64,000 bases of DNA from Rebecca billardiae RCC1528 (Eukaryota; Haptophyta): the NCBI GenBank assembly GCA_965240325.2, contig OZ251225.1, positions 3,410,001 through 3,474,000 of the forward strand, given 5' to 3'. The translations under genes were made by a program, and so were the position numbers. The notes under the pieces are model-generated. The model ran no database searches. It was not told the origin of the DNA and saw nothing but the letters and a program-made list of their open reading frames with translations. Below, piece by piece: positions 1-8,816 of the stretch (the first letter of the stretch is position 1; each line of letters starts with the position of its first letter).

Positions 1-2649
1 CGCGTCGACGACGCGCGAGCGGTCGATGATGTTGGCGAAGCGAAAGGTGCGCTTGTCGTGGGTGACGACGGTGATGCCCGTGTCGAGCAGTCCGGCGTAC
101 CGGTACCCGCCCACCTGCGCGATGTGCGTCAGGTCGATCAGCAGCAGCCGGCGCGTGAGCGCGCACGAGTGGCTGTCGCACTCGCCCGCCGTGTTCAGCG
201 CGGACGCGCACGCGCTCGTGAAGCACAGGCTGTGCGGCGAGAGCGTCAGCCAGCCGCGCACGCCGCTGTCGCCCTCGGCCTCGCATGACACGCGCAGCAG
301 CTCGTCCGCCGCCGACGAGCCCAGCCGCGCCGCCGGCGACACGTAGCCGGCGAGCCACGAGAGCGTGCGCGACGCAGTGCCGACGAGCTGCGCCGTGCTC
401 GGCAGCTGCGAGCCCCAGAGCTGCCCGACCGCACGCCGCAGCGCCGTCGCCGTCGTGCCGTCGGCCGCGGCGGCGAGCGCGTCGCGCGCGAGGGGCGGCT
501 CGGCGGCGGAGGCGCCCTCGCCCGCGCCGCCCTCCGCCGCCGGCTGCGGATGCTTCGCCGTCACCTGCATCACGATCTGCACGGCCGAGTGCACGGTCAC
601 GAGCGCATACCCGTCGCGGCCCATCAGCAGCTGGGCGCTCAGCACGTCGCCGACGAGCATCAGCGTGGACGGGAGGTGGCCGACGCGGGCCTGCATCACG
701 ACGTACGCCATCACCGGCACCAGGTCGTCCGCGCCGAGCGGCGAGCCCACGATCGCGCTCGCCTGGCGGCACGCCTCCTCGCACGCCTCCGCCAGCAGGG
801 CCATCAGCTCGCGCACGTCGCGCGCGGTCGGCAGCCGGCGCAGCAGCGCGAGCGCGCGCCTGAACGCGTCGGCCGGTGCGCCCGCGAGCGCGGGGAGCAG
901 GCCGAGGTCTGCCGCCGAGGCGGTGCGCAGCGCGTGCACGTGCGACGAGTACGCCGCGTCCATGTCCGCGAGGCACGTGCGGTAGATGTCGAGCAGCACG
1001 GCGAAGCACGCGCGGCACAGAACTGACTCGCACGCGACGCGCACGGCGTCAGCGTCGGCGCGCGCGGCCGTGCCCTCGGCCGCAGCGCGAGCGGCGGGGA
1101 GGAGGCCAAAGTGCGCGACGGCGGTCTCGAGCGCCATGGCGCCCAGCCGCACGTACTGCCCCGCCATGATGCTCGCGTCGCGCGTCGCCTGGTCCGTCGC
1201 CAGCCACGTGCGCCACGTGTCGTCCAGCTCCTCCGCCAGCCGCTGCACGAACAAGGCGAGCGGCGCGCACGGCTGCAGCGAGAGCTGGCGCTGCAGGCGC
1301 GCGTCCGCGGCGTCGAGCGGCGAGGCGCCGTCCGGGGCCGCGCCGCGTCTCGAGCCCGGCGGCGTGACGCCGTGCGCGAGCGCGCCGTCCCCGCCGCCCC
1401 GCCCACCCGCCGCGCCAGACTCCATGCACGCCCAGACGTCGACGACGGCCGCGGCCGCCGCGCCCACCGGATCGAGCGAGCTCGCGGCGCCCGCCGCCCC
1501 GGCGCGGCACCAGAACACCTCGCCGTCGACGACGGCGAGGGCGACGCCGGGCAGCCCCGGCGCGCACGCGAGCTGCGGCGCGCACAGCTGCGCGCGCACC
1601 GGCGCCGCAGACCAGCGGGACGACCACGCCAGCCTGCTCGTCCACGCGCTCGCGCCGCCGTCCGCACGCCGCCCGGCGGCGCCCTCGTCTGCGCTCGCAC
1701 TCGCGCGCACGCTCGCGCGCGCCGTCTTGCCGTCGACGCTCACGACAACGCGCACGACGGCGGGCTCTGCGGGCGGTGGGCGCCGAGGCACGCTCTCGAG
1801 CCGGACGCACGCCGCGGGCCTCGACGGCTCGAGCACGTCGCGCACCTCGATCGCCGCGCCGCCATCGACACACGCAAGCACGCTGGGAAAGCTGAGCGCG
1901 ACGGCGAGCGGCGCGCTCGACCAGCTGATGCGGCCGTGCGTGACGAACGCGCTCGCGTGCGTGCTCGACTCGACGTCGAGGAGCAGGCGCACGCACTCGG
2001 TCTCGTGCGCCGACGTCTCCACGCGCACGAGCACGTCCGCGCCGAGAGCCGGCGCGACAAGCGGCGGGAGTGAGAGCGCGCTCGGCAGCATCGCGACGCT
2101 GCGCGCCGCGCCGCTCATCTCGTCGACGACGATCACGGTCGACGCGAGCACGAGCAGCACGTGCCGGACGTGCCACCCAAGCGTGGCGGGCGGCTCGACG
2201 AGCTCGAAGGACTGGAACGACGGCGGGAGCGCCGCCCCGGGCCGTCGGGCCGCGCGCGCGTCGTCGTACAGAAAGACCTCGCGCTCGAACGCCATGCAGA
2301 ACCGGCCGTCTGGGCCGCCCGCGAGCGTGCTCTGTGCGAGCAGGACGTTCTCGCATGTGAGCGTATGGTGCCAGAGCACGGACAGCTGGGGCAGCGCGAC
2401 GCACACGAGGCACTCCGCCCCACAGCGCGCCAGCGCCGTCTCGGCATCGAGCAGCACGACCTGAGACACGCGCCCGGAGGCGACGCGCAGCTGCGCGGCA
2501 GCCTCGCCCGCGACGTGCGCGCAGCCGACGATCGGAAAGAGCTTGAGACTACCGTCTCCATACCCGCACAGGAGTGAGGACGCGTCGACGGCGATCGCCG
2601 TCACGCTGCCTCCCACCGCACACTCAGCGATGGCCAGGCCGTCCGCCAT
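1..2649 (-). CDS. VPS9-domain Rab guanine-nucleotide exchange factor with GRAM/PH-like C-terminus (partial)
   Basis: The frame is open from an ATG at 2649 to base 1, so 883 residues are seen and the C-terminus lies outside. The N-terminal half resembles a beta-propeller (repeated hydrophobic strands; CGYGDGSLKLF near residue 30). Residues about 630-695 are a good VPS9 domain: GADDLVPVMAYVVMQA, HLPSTLMLV, then GRDGYALVTVHSAVQ. VPS9 domains activate Rab5-type GTPases on early endosomes. From about residue 780 a GRAM/PH-like fold follows (GWLTLSPHSLCFTSA, then TGITVVTHDKRTFRF), which would bind membrane lipid. The propeller plus VPS9 layout recalls alsin (ALS2), but no MORN repeats are visible. 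No intron was needed. It is divergent from the next gene, 81 bp away. The VPS9 call is firm; the propeller is inference. Confidence 0.85.
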   Translation of the reverse strand, partial: MADGLAIAECAVGGSVTAIAVDASSLLCGYGDGSLKLFPIVGCAHVAGEAAAQLRVASGRVSQVVLLDAETALARCGAECLVCVALPQLSVLWHHTLTCENVLLAQSTLAGGPDGRFCMAFEREVFLYDDARAARRPGAALPPSFQSFELVEPPATLGWHVRHVLLVLASTVIVVDEMSGAARSVAMLPSALSLPPLVAPALGADVLVRVETSAHETECVRLLLDVESSTHASAFVTHGRISWSSAPLAVALSFPSVLACVDGGAAIEVRDVLEPSRPAACVRLESVPRRPPPAEPAVVRVVVSVDGKTARASVRASASADEGAAGRRADGGASAWTSRLAWSSRWSAAPVRAQLCAPQLACAPGLPGVALAVVDGEVFWCRAGAAGAASSLDPVGAAAAAVVDVWACMESGAAGGRGGGDGALAHGVTPPGSRRGAAPDGASPLDAADARLQRQLSLQPCAPLALFVQRLAEELDDTWRTWLATDQATRDASIMAGQYVRLGAMALETAVAHFGLLPAARAAAEGTAARADADAVRVACESVLCRACFAVLLDIYRTCLADMDAAYSSHVHALRTASAADLGLLPALAGAPADAFRRALALLRRLPTARDVRELMALLAEACEEACRQASAIVGSPLGADDLVPVMAYVVMQARVGHLPSTLMLVGDVLSAQLLMGRDGYALVTVHSAVQIVMQVTAKHPQPAAEGGAGEGASAAEPPLARDALAAAADGTTATALRRAVGQLWGSQLPSTAQLVGTASRTLSWLAGYVSPAARLGSSAADELLRVSCEAEGDSGVRGWLTLSPHSLCFTSACASALNTAGECDSHSCALTRRLLLIDLTHIAQVGGYRYAGLLDTGITVVTHDKRTFRFANIIDRSRVVDA

Positions 2650-2730
2650 AGCGCAAATCCATGACTGACCAAGATTGACAGTGCCGGTTGGACAGGCGGG
2701 TCCGCAGCCGCGCCGGACTTGCCAGCGCGG

Positions 2731-3759
2731 ATGAGTCGGACGAGCGCGCACAGCACTCCTGAAACGGCTGCCGACTCGAAACCCTCAGCTCACCCCCGCT
2801 CGCCGCGCCCGCGCCACGTGCTCGACGCAACGATGAGCGGGCTGCCACGCTTCATGCAGGCGACGACGACCTCGCGAGCACGCGGTCGTGATCACCCAAG
2901 CGTGCTCGGGGTCAAGAACCAGCAGCCCGCCGACGGGATGTCGGGCCCGTCGAAGGATGAGCTGGCGGACGGCGCGGCGCCTTTTGTCTTCAACTCGCAC
3001 ACGGCCGACGCGCCAGCGAGCAAGCCACGACGCATGGGCAAGCCGACGGCGCAGGCGAAGGGGCGCTCCGTGCACCATAAAGCGCCCCTGCCTCGCAAGG
3101 ACCCGGCCTGGCAGGTGTCCTCGTGCGGTGCTGACGGCAAGCGCCGCCGGATGCGCACACCGCCTGGGCTCTACGCGCCACCGGCAGCGCCCACTGCTGC
3201 CGCGGCGAGCGCTGCGCAGAGCGGCGCAGAGGGTGCGCGCGCGAGCGCACTCAGCGAGATCAACAGCTTGCGAGATCTTCTGCTCGACAAGCACGTGAGC
3301 TTGTCCGCCGCGGAGCTCGAGGAGGTCACCGCCCACGTGTCACGCGCGCGCACATGTGTGGAGCAGCGCGACAGCCTGACGCTCACGCGCGCCGCACGCG
3401 CCGCGATCGTCGGGACGAGCGAGGCGCATCCATCTTCTTCGGAGGCGCAGCCTGCAGCACCACCAAACCCGTTCTCCGCGCCCATGGCGCCGCTGCCGCC
3501 GCCGATCGTTGTCGATGACAGGGACGTGACGCTCGGCGCAAACGACGCGTCTGCCGCCGCCAAGCTCGATGAGGACGTGGCATTCGCCGACGGCGGGACG
3601 TACGACATGAGCGGCGACGAGGCCGAGGCGGAGGACGACCATCGCTTCACAATCGCGTCGGAGGCGGGCGAGGACCGCCCGTCTGTGCCCTCGGACAGGG
3701 TGGCGTGGACGCCGTCCGGCATGCGCCAGAACGGTGGCGGCCTGTTCCACTTCCTCTGA
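2731..3759 (+). CDS. Disordered protein of unknown function
   Basis: An ATG at 2731 opens a 342-residue frame; another ATG at 2833 is an equally possible start. The protein is rich in Ala, Pro, Ser and charged residues, with a basic patch (GKRRRMRTPPGLY) near residue 140. A short predicted helical segment follows (SLRDLLLDKHVSLSAAELEE), and after it an acidic tail. No catalytic domain is recognised. G/C-rich third positions and a balanced residue mix argue that this frame is coding rather than one of the overlapping antisense frames. It shares a very short divergent spacer with the VPS9 gene. Confidence 0.6.
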   Translation: MSRTSAHSTPETAADSKPSAHPRSPRPRHVLDATMSGLPRFMQATTTSRARGRDHPSVLGVKNQQPADGMSGPSKDELADGAAPFVFNSHTADAPASKPRRMGKPTAQAKGRSVHHKAPLPRKDPAWQVSSCGADGKRRRMRTPPGLYAPPAAPTAAAASAAQSGAEGARASALSEINSLRDLLLDKHVSLSAAELEEVTAHVSRARTCVEQRDSLTLTRAARAAIVGTSEAHPSSSEAQPAAPPNPFSAPMAPLPPPIVVDDRDVTLGANDASAAAKLDEDVAFADGGTYDMSGDEAEAEDDHRFTIASEAGEDRPSVPSDRVAWTPSGMRQNGGGLFHFL

Positions 3760-4656
3760 CGGAGTGGCGGGCGCTGCGTACTCGGCTCCTGGTGGCGTCG
3801 GCCGCCCGGGAGCGCGCGTTCAAGTTGCACCCTGATGCATCGTGCATCCGATAGCCACCTGTGCGCTTGCTGCTGATGGTGCTGAGCGCGAAGCCAGCCG
3901 AACCCCTTGGCGACGATTGGTTATGGCTTCAACGCCGGGCCGCGCACCCGTAGGCCGTACCCAACATCGAGCTGCCACCTGGTCCTATCACCTATCTATG
4001 GCATCACATTGTCAGTCGTCATCACATTGAACATTGTGCAGGTGCAACGTGACGATGTACTTATACCTGTGAGTGTGCACCCTCCACCGGCCTCGCACTT
4101 CGTTCGCAGCGCTGGTTCGGACGTCGCTGCCGCAAACAAACAGTACCGTGCCATCACGACTCTGACAGTCTGCTACTGACAGTCATCCATCAATATAATC
4201 ATCAATCATCCATGATGCCTTCATCATCACGTTGTTAATTCATGGCCGGGGCCTCCGGCTCCGCCGGGCTCCGGCAGCGCTCCGCCCGATGGCCCCGGGC
4301 CCGGCGACGGCGACGGGCCACGAGGCGGCCCGCCGAGTACCCGGTCAGAGTGTCGACCGGTCCGGTGACCGGTCGTCACGGACGGTCGGACTCGGACGGT
4401 TGCTCGGTCAGTGGACGGGCCCGGGCGGGCCGGGGCCAGGGCCGGCGGGGGCCGCGCCCGGCCGCCCGGGCCGCCGCGTCGCTGCGGTGCGAACTTGTGA
4501 CTCTGGCAACTACGATCGTACGGGACGTACTACTGAGTACTGGCTGTAGCGCTTAATTTTTCAGACGCGCTAAATAAACGATAGTATACGATAGTAGTAC
4601 TGTCCACTCGACTCGACTGGCGAGACGACGAGAGTTACTGAGTCGTAATCATTAAA
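3760..4656. other. Spacer without recognised gene
   Basis: This spacer lies between two convergent gene ends. It is of mixed composition, with an A+T-rich flank and a G+C-rich block at about 4240-4490. Short open frames in that block have no recognisable domain. No RNA gene or repeat was recognised. Confidence 0.5.
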
Positions 4657-6897
4657 TCAATCGTCACCAGCATCGTCATCGGCGGCGGCGGCGCCCCGCG
4701 GTCGCTTGTGGCCGGAGCCGCCGCCGCCGCGGCGCACCTCGTAGAACTGCGGCGCAATCTCGGTCAGCCACTCCGGCTCGATCTTGCACACGTCGACCAT
4801 GGCCTCGTCGCCGGTCGTGAGCGTCTGCACCTCGTGAAACACCACCCACTCGGGCGGCGCGCGGTGCAGCACCGAGCGCGGGTGGATCACGAGGCGGCGC
4901 GCACTCCGCACGTCGCGGTAGCTGTTGTCCGTGTGCCGCCGCGCGGCGTGCGGGAAGAAGCCGCGCACGATCGTGCGCCGCAGCCGGTCGGTGTCCGAGC
5001 CGCACGACTCGCGCGCCACGCCGAAGCGCTTGAGGAAGCGCTCAAGCTGCGCGCGCACGTGCGTCGCGCGCGCGAGCACATGCGCGTCGAGCCCGCGGCG
5101 CGCCGCCCAGCGCGGCGCGCGCCCGCGGCGCTCCCACGCGCGGAGCACGTTTGCGAGCGTGACGTGGTCGCCCTCGTACACGGCGAAGTGCGCGCGCGCG
5201 CGCTCCTGCGCGCGCTGCGTCCCCGCGGCCCACACCGACTGCACCGACACGAGCGCGGCCACGTCGAGCGCCTCGCGCGCGCAGCCCTCCGCCTCGGCGC
5301 CGAGCAGCGCGCACGAGAGCATCGGCGAGGTGGGCAGCTCGGCCATCCGCTCGCCGAGCGGCGCGGTGAGCCGGCCGGCGTCGTCGATCGCGCCGAGCGC
5401 GTACAGCAGCTCGAGCGCGACGGCGAGGTGCGCCGCGGGCGGCGGCGTGGGCAGTTCGAAGCGCGCCACGTTGTCCACGCCGAGCGCCTTCAGCTGCAGC
5501 ACCAGCCCTTCGAGCGCGCACCTTTGCACGTCCGGCGCGGTCGCGGCCGCGAGGCCGTCGTGCGCGCCGCGCGTGTACAGGTGGTAGCACACGCCCGCGC
5601 GCGTGCGGCCGGCGCGGCCGGCGCGCTGCTTCGCCGCGGCGCGCGAGATCGGCGCGACCACCAGCGCCTCCCGCCCCGAGCGCACGTCAAAGACCTGCTG
5701 CTTGACAAAGCCGGAGTCGACCACGAACACGATACCGTCGATGGTCACCGATGTCTCCGCGATGTTGGTCGCGAGCACGACCTTGCGCGAGCCGCGCGGG
5801 GCGGGGGCGAAGGCGGCGAGCTGCGCGTCGCGCGAGAGCCCGCCGTGCAGCGGGACCACCGCGAGCCCGAGCGCGCCCGCGCCGCGGCCGCCATCCCTGC
5901 CGCCGCAGCCGCCGCGCCCAGCGGGCTTTTCCACAGCCGGGCGGAGCGCGCGCTCGCTGGCGTGCGTCTCGCGCGCGTGCTGCGCATCCGCCAGCATGCG
6001 CGCGGCCGCGTCGATCTCCTGCTGGCCGGTGAGGAACACCAGCACGTCGCCGCCGCCGGGCTGCTCCTCGTGGATGGCGAGCACGGTGCGCACGGCCTCG
6101 GTCACGTAGTCGGCGCACGGCGCGCTCAGGTAGCAGCGGTGCACGGCGTGCGCGCGCGCGCCGCTCACCGAGAGGATGCCGACGGGCGGGACGCGCCCGG
6201 CGCCGGCGGGCGCGGGCGCGCGGGTGCCGCCGTAGAACTCGGCGAGCTCCTCCGCGTCGAGCGTCGCCGACGCGATGATCAGCCGCAGCTCCCGCCGCCG
6301 CCGCTGGACCTTCTTGAGGAGCGCGAGGCACATGTCGGTCGTGACGCCGCGCTCGTGCGCCTCGTCGACCATGATGACGGCGTAGCGGCTGAGCAGCGGG
6401 TCCTGCAGCATCTCGCGCACGAGCGCGCCGTCCGTCATGTACTTGACGCGCGTGCGCTCGGGGTGCACGCGCACGTCGAAGCGCACCGCGTAGCCGACAG
6501 CGCCTTCGCCCACCGCCTCGCCCATCTCGTCCGCGACGCGCTCGGCGACCGAGATGGCGGCCACGCGCCGTGGCTGCGTGCACGCGACGAGGCGGCCGCC
6601 AGCGGTCCAGCCCGCCTCGTGCAGGTACTGCGGGATCTGCGTCGTCTTGCCGCAACCCGTGTGCCCGACGACGATCGTCGTCGCATGCGTCTCAACCATG
6701 TACAGCAGCTCGCGGCGCAGCGCAAACACGGGCAGCGCGAGGCGCTGCTGGGTGAGGCTGAGGCCCGTGCGCGGGTTGTAGAACGTGCCATGCTCGCCTT
6801 CGCGGGCCCGGTCGAGAGCGCCCGACACGGCCGGCCGCTGGCTGCCCGGCTGCCAGAACAGGTGCTTCCTGTCCGCGGGCTTGGCCGCGGCCGCCAT
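4657..6897 (-). CDS. DHX35: DEAH-box RNA helicase, DHX35 type
   Basis: 746 residues, single exon, start ATG at 6897. An in-frame extension upstream would overlap the divergent sulfotransferase gene and is rejected. The order of motifs is that of DEAH helicases: FYNPRTGLSLTQQRLALP lead-in, Walker A GHTGCGKTT (residues 78-86), TQPRRVAA, DEAHER near 177, SAT, FLTGQQEID, NIAETSVTIDG, QRAGRAGR, then HA2 and OB-fold regions ending HEVQTLTTGDEAMVDVCKI. The N-terminal FWQPG element and the short N-terminus match DHX35, a spliceosome C-complex helicase, better than PRP2, PRP16, PRP22 or PRP43. All ATPase motifs are intact, and the tail is acidic. It probably acts in nuclear pre-mRNA processing. Confidence 0.93.
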   Translation of the reverse strand: MAAAAKPADRKHLFWQPGSQRPAVSGALDRAREGEHGTFYNPRTGLSLTQQRLALPVFALRRELLYMVETHATTIVVGHTGCGKTTQIPQYLHEAGWTAGGRLVACTQPRRVAAISVAERVADEMGEAVGEGAVGYAVRFDVRVHPERTRVKYMTDGALVREMLQDPLLSRYAVIMVDEAHERGVTTDMCLALLKKVQRRRRELRLIIASATLDAEELAEFYGGTRAPAPAGAGRVPPVGILSVSGARAHAVHRCYLSAPCADYVTEAVRTVLAIHEEQPGGGDVLVFLTGQQEIDAAARMLADAQHARETHASERALRPAVEKPAGRGGCGGRDGGRGAGALGLAVVPLHGGLSRDAQLAAFAPAPRGSRKVVLATNIAETSVTIDGIVFVVDSGFVKQQVFDVRSGREALVVAPISRAAAKQRAGRAGRTRAGVCYHLYTRGAHDGLAAATAPDVQRCALEGLVLQLKALGVDNVARFELPTPPPAAHLAVALELLYALGAIDDAGRLTAPLGERMAELPTSPMLSCALLGAEAEGCAREALDVAALVSVQSVWAAGTQRAQERARAHFAVYEGDHVTLANVLRAWERRGRAPRWAARRGLDAHVLARATHVRAQLERFLKRFGVARESCGSDTDRLRRTIVRGFFPHAARRHTDNSYRDVRSARRLVIHPRSVLHRAPPEWVVFHEVQTLTTGDEAMVDVCKIEPEWLTEIAPQFYEVRRGGGGSGHKRPRGAAAADDDAGDD

Positions 6898-6991
6898 CGT
6901 TGCAGATCTCCGCCTCGCTCGAGCCGCGAGCGCTCCGCGCTGCTGCGCTGGGTACTGCACGTGTTCGGTTTTTATTCGACGAAAATCAAGG
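6898..6991. promoter_or_regulatory. Short bidirectional promoter spacer
   Basis: Only 94 bp separate the start codons of the helicase (minus) and the sulfotransferase (plus). The spacer must hold both 5' leaders and both promoters unless these reach into coding sequence. It contains a small A+T-rich patch (TTTTTATTCGACGAAAATC) in otherwise G+C-rich DNA. The role is inferred from layout only. Confidence 0.4.
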
Positions 6992-8368
6992 ATGGCGGCG
7001 GTGCCCTCGCGGCGAGCGCGATGGCCGCACGTCATGCTGCTCGTGCTGTGCCCGACTGCGCGCGCGCCGCTTGGCGCCGGCGCCGAGGAGGCGGCGAGCT
7101 GCAGCAACCCCGCCGACGCAGTGGTCATCACGTGCCACGGACGCTCGGGCTCGACACTGACCGAGCGGATGTTTGACCTCAACAAGGCGGCGTACACCTT
7201 CTACGAGCCCCTCCGCCCGTGGGATCTGGCGCACTGCTACTCACACCACCTGCGGGACAAGGCCCTCGCCTCGACGGCCGTGGCGGTGCTCAGCTGCAAC
7301 CTCTCCCACCGCGTGCCGATCCAGTGCCCCTGGCACCGCTGGCTCGCGCCGCGCGCTCTGAGCGCCCTTACCCCCGAGCTGATTGAGAGTGAGCTCGCGA
7401 TGAACGCGAGGAAGCGCTCCGAGCAGATCGAGTACCGCAAGTGGGCGGCGCAGCTGAGGCAGATGGTCGAGACGGCTCCGGACTGCCGACGCGCGCTCGG
7501 CGCGTGCGGCTCCGCCGTCGCCGTGAAGGTGGTGCGCCTGAGCGGGCTGCTCGACGTGCTGTACGCCGAGTGGCGGCGAGACCAGGCGGCCAGGCGGGCG
7601 GCCGCCGCGCAGCGCGGCACGCGCCGGCGCATCGTGTTCGTGCACGTCGTTCGGGTGCGCGCCGGCGCGCGGCTCGCGTGGCAGCGACAGCGGCGCATGG
7701 GGCTGCGCGCGCCGCGCGACGCCACGGGTGCCCACGCGCTGAGCGGCGCGACCCGGCGCGCGCGCGTGCGCGCGCGCGCGCCGCCGCCTGTCACGCTCGC
7801 CCGTGCGGCGCAGGACCCGCGCGCGCTGCTGCACTCGCGCATCAAGGTAGGCTGGGGCATGCCCAAGACGAGGCGGCCGCCAGCGGTGCAGCGCTGGGCC
7901 AAGAAGATCTGCTCGCTCACGCTGCTCGACATGCAAACGGGCCAGTCGCTCAACACGAACGCGAGCCTGCCCGCCGGCGCGGTCGCGGCCGGGCGGCGCG
8001 ACGTGTACGTGCGCGTGCGGTACGAGGACCTCGTCACCGACCCGATCGGGCAGGCGGAGCGGGTGTACGGCGTGCTCGGCAAGCCCGTGCCGGCGGAGGT
8101 AAGCGAGTTCTTCCGCGCGGAGGTGCTGCGCTCGCAACGGCCCGGGCGCTCGCTCAAGTGGGTCGAGGGCGCGTACGCGACGGGCCACGAGAGGCTCAAG
8201 CGCAGCCCGATGGAGATCATGCGCGCGTGGCGCTCCGAGCTGAGCCCTGAGCTCGCGACAGCCGTTGAGCGTGGATGTCGGCAGCTGATGCGGGTGCTCG
8301 ACTACGAGCCCCTGTCGCCCCTTCCGCAGTCGAGGGCGCGGTCCATGGCGATGCAGACTGTGAGCTGA
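6992..8368 (+). CDS. Membrane/luminal sulfotransferase, two exons
   Basis: Model: exons 6992-7654 and 7814-8368, giving 405 residues. A hydrophobic stretch after the N-terminus (HVMLLVLC) suggests a signal peptide or Golgi anchor. CHGRSGST (residues 48-55) is the 5'-phosphosulfate loop that binds the PAPS cofactor. The 3'-phosphate site DPRALLHSR (residues 222-230) appears only when the 159-bp intron (donor GTGCGC, acceptor CGCAG) is removed, which joins HVVR directly to DPRA. The intron length is a multiple of three and holds no stop, so unspliced RNA would insert 53 Arg/Ala-rich residues. The C-terminus has the usual VRYEDLVTDP element. Predicted role: sulfation of carbohydrate in the Golgi; the substrate is unknown. 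Confidence 0.82.
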   Translation: MAAVPSRRARWPHVMLLVLCPTARAPLGAGAEEAASCSNPADAVVITCHGRSGSTLTERMFDLNKAAYTFYEPLRPWDLAHCYSHHLRDKALASTAVAVLSCNLSHRVPIQCPWHRWLAPRALSALTPELIESELAMNARKRSEQIEYRKWAAQLRQMVETAPDCRRALGACGSAVAVKVVRLSGLLDVLYAEWRRDQAARRAAAAQRGTRRRIVFVHVVRVRAGARLAWQRQRRMGLRAPRDATGAHALSGATRRARVRARAPPPVTLARAAQDPRALLHSRIKVGWGMPKTRRPPAVQRWAKKICSLTLLDMQTGQSLNTNASLPAGAVAAGRRDVYVRVRYEDLVTDPIGQAERVYGVLGKPVPAEVSEFFRAEVLRSQRPGRSLKWVEGAYATGHERLKRSPMEIMRAWRSELSPELATAVERGCRQLMRVLDYEPLSPLPQSRARSMAMQTVS

Positions 8369-8816
8369 TATATGCGTCCTCTTGTTCGGGCCGCGGCGCT
8401 ACTCGCTATCTAGCGTATCGTCGAGTATTCATGCTGGATGCAATTCCTTTGCTGGATGCGTTCTTATTCTGTTCTTTGATGCAGCACACTATGTAGTGGT
8501 AGATACGCCGCGGCCGGATTCTGCATATGGGGGTACGTATGCTGATGAAACGCCAACTGTGGCTGAGCAACCGCGAAACAGAAATTATAGTGAAAACGGC
8601 CCTGCGACTGGATCATCTGGCACTCTGCAGCTGCTATTACACTTTGAGACGTACGATGCGGGTAATGTACGTACGGGGGGCGGGTACGTCGCTTAGGAAG
8701 GGGTGCCACGCCGCACGCGCGACGACATCAAAGGATGAACAAGGAGAGGGCTCGAGACGGGTGCAAAGGTGTGGAGCAGCTTTCCAGCAGGGTGCCTCAC
8801 GAGGAGGGCAACGCCC
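8369..8816. other. Spacer without recognised gene
   Basis: Lower-G+C spacer between two genes read in the same direction. It should contain the sulfotransferase 3' end and the promoter of the next gene. No RNA gene, repeat or convincing reading frame was seen. Confidence 0.5.

Noticed and set aside
986-2464. 492-codon open frame on the plus strand
   Set aside because: It is the antisense shadow of the VPS9 gene. It is full of Ser/Arg/Ala with no domain, whereas the minus frame shows VPS9 and GRAM motifs.
4708-7176. 822-codon open frame on the plus strand
   Set aside because: Exact antisense of the DHX35-type helicase; Arg/His/Glu-biased composition typical of shadows in G+C-rich DNA.
6898-7197. 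100-residue N-terminal extension of the helicase
   Set aside because: Would overlap the sulfotransferase coding sequence. The DHX35-like N-terminus starts naturally at ATG 6897.
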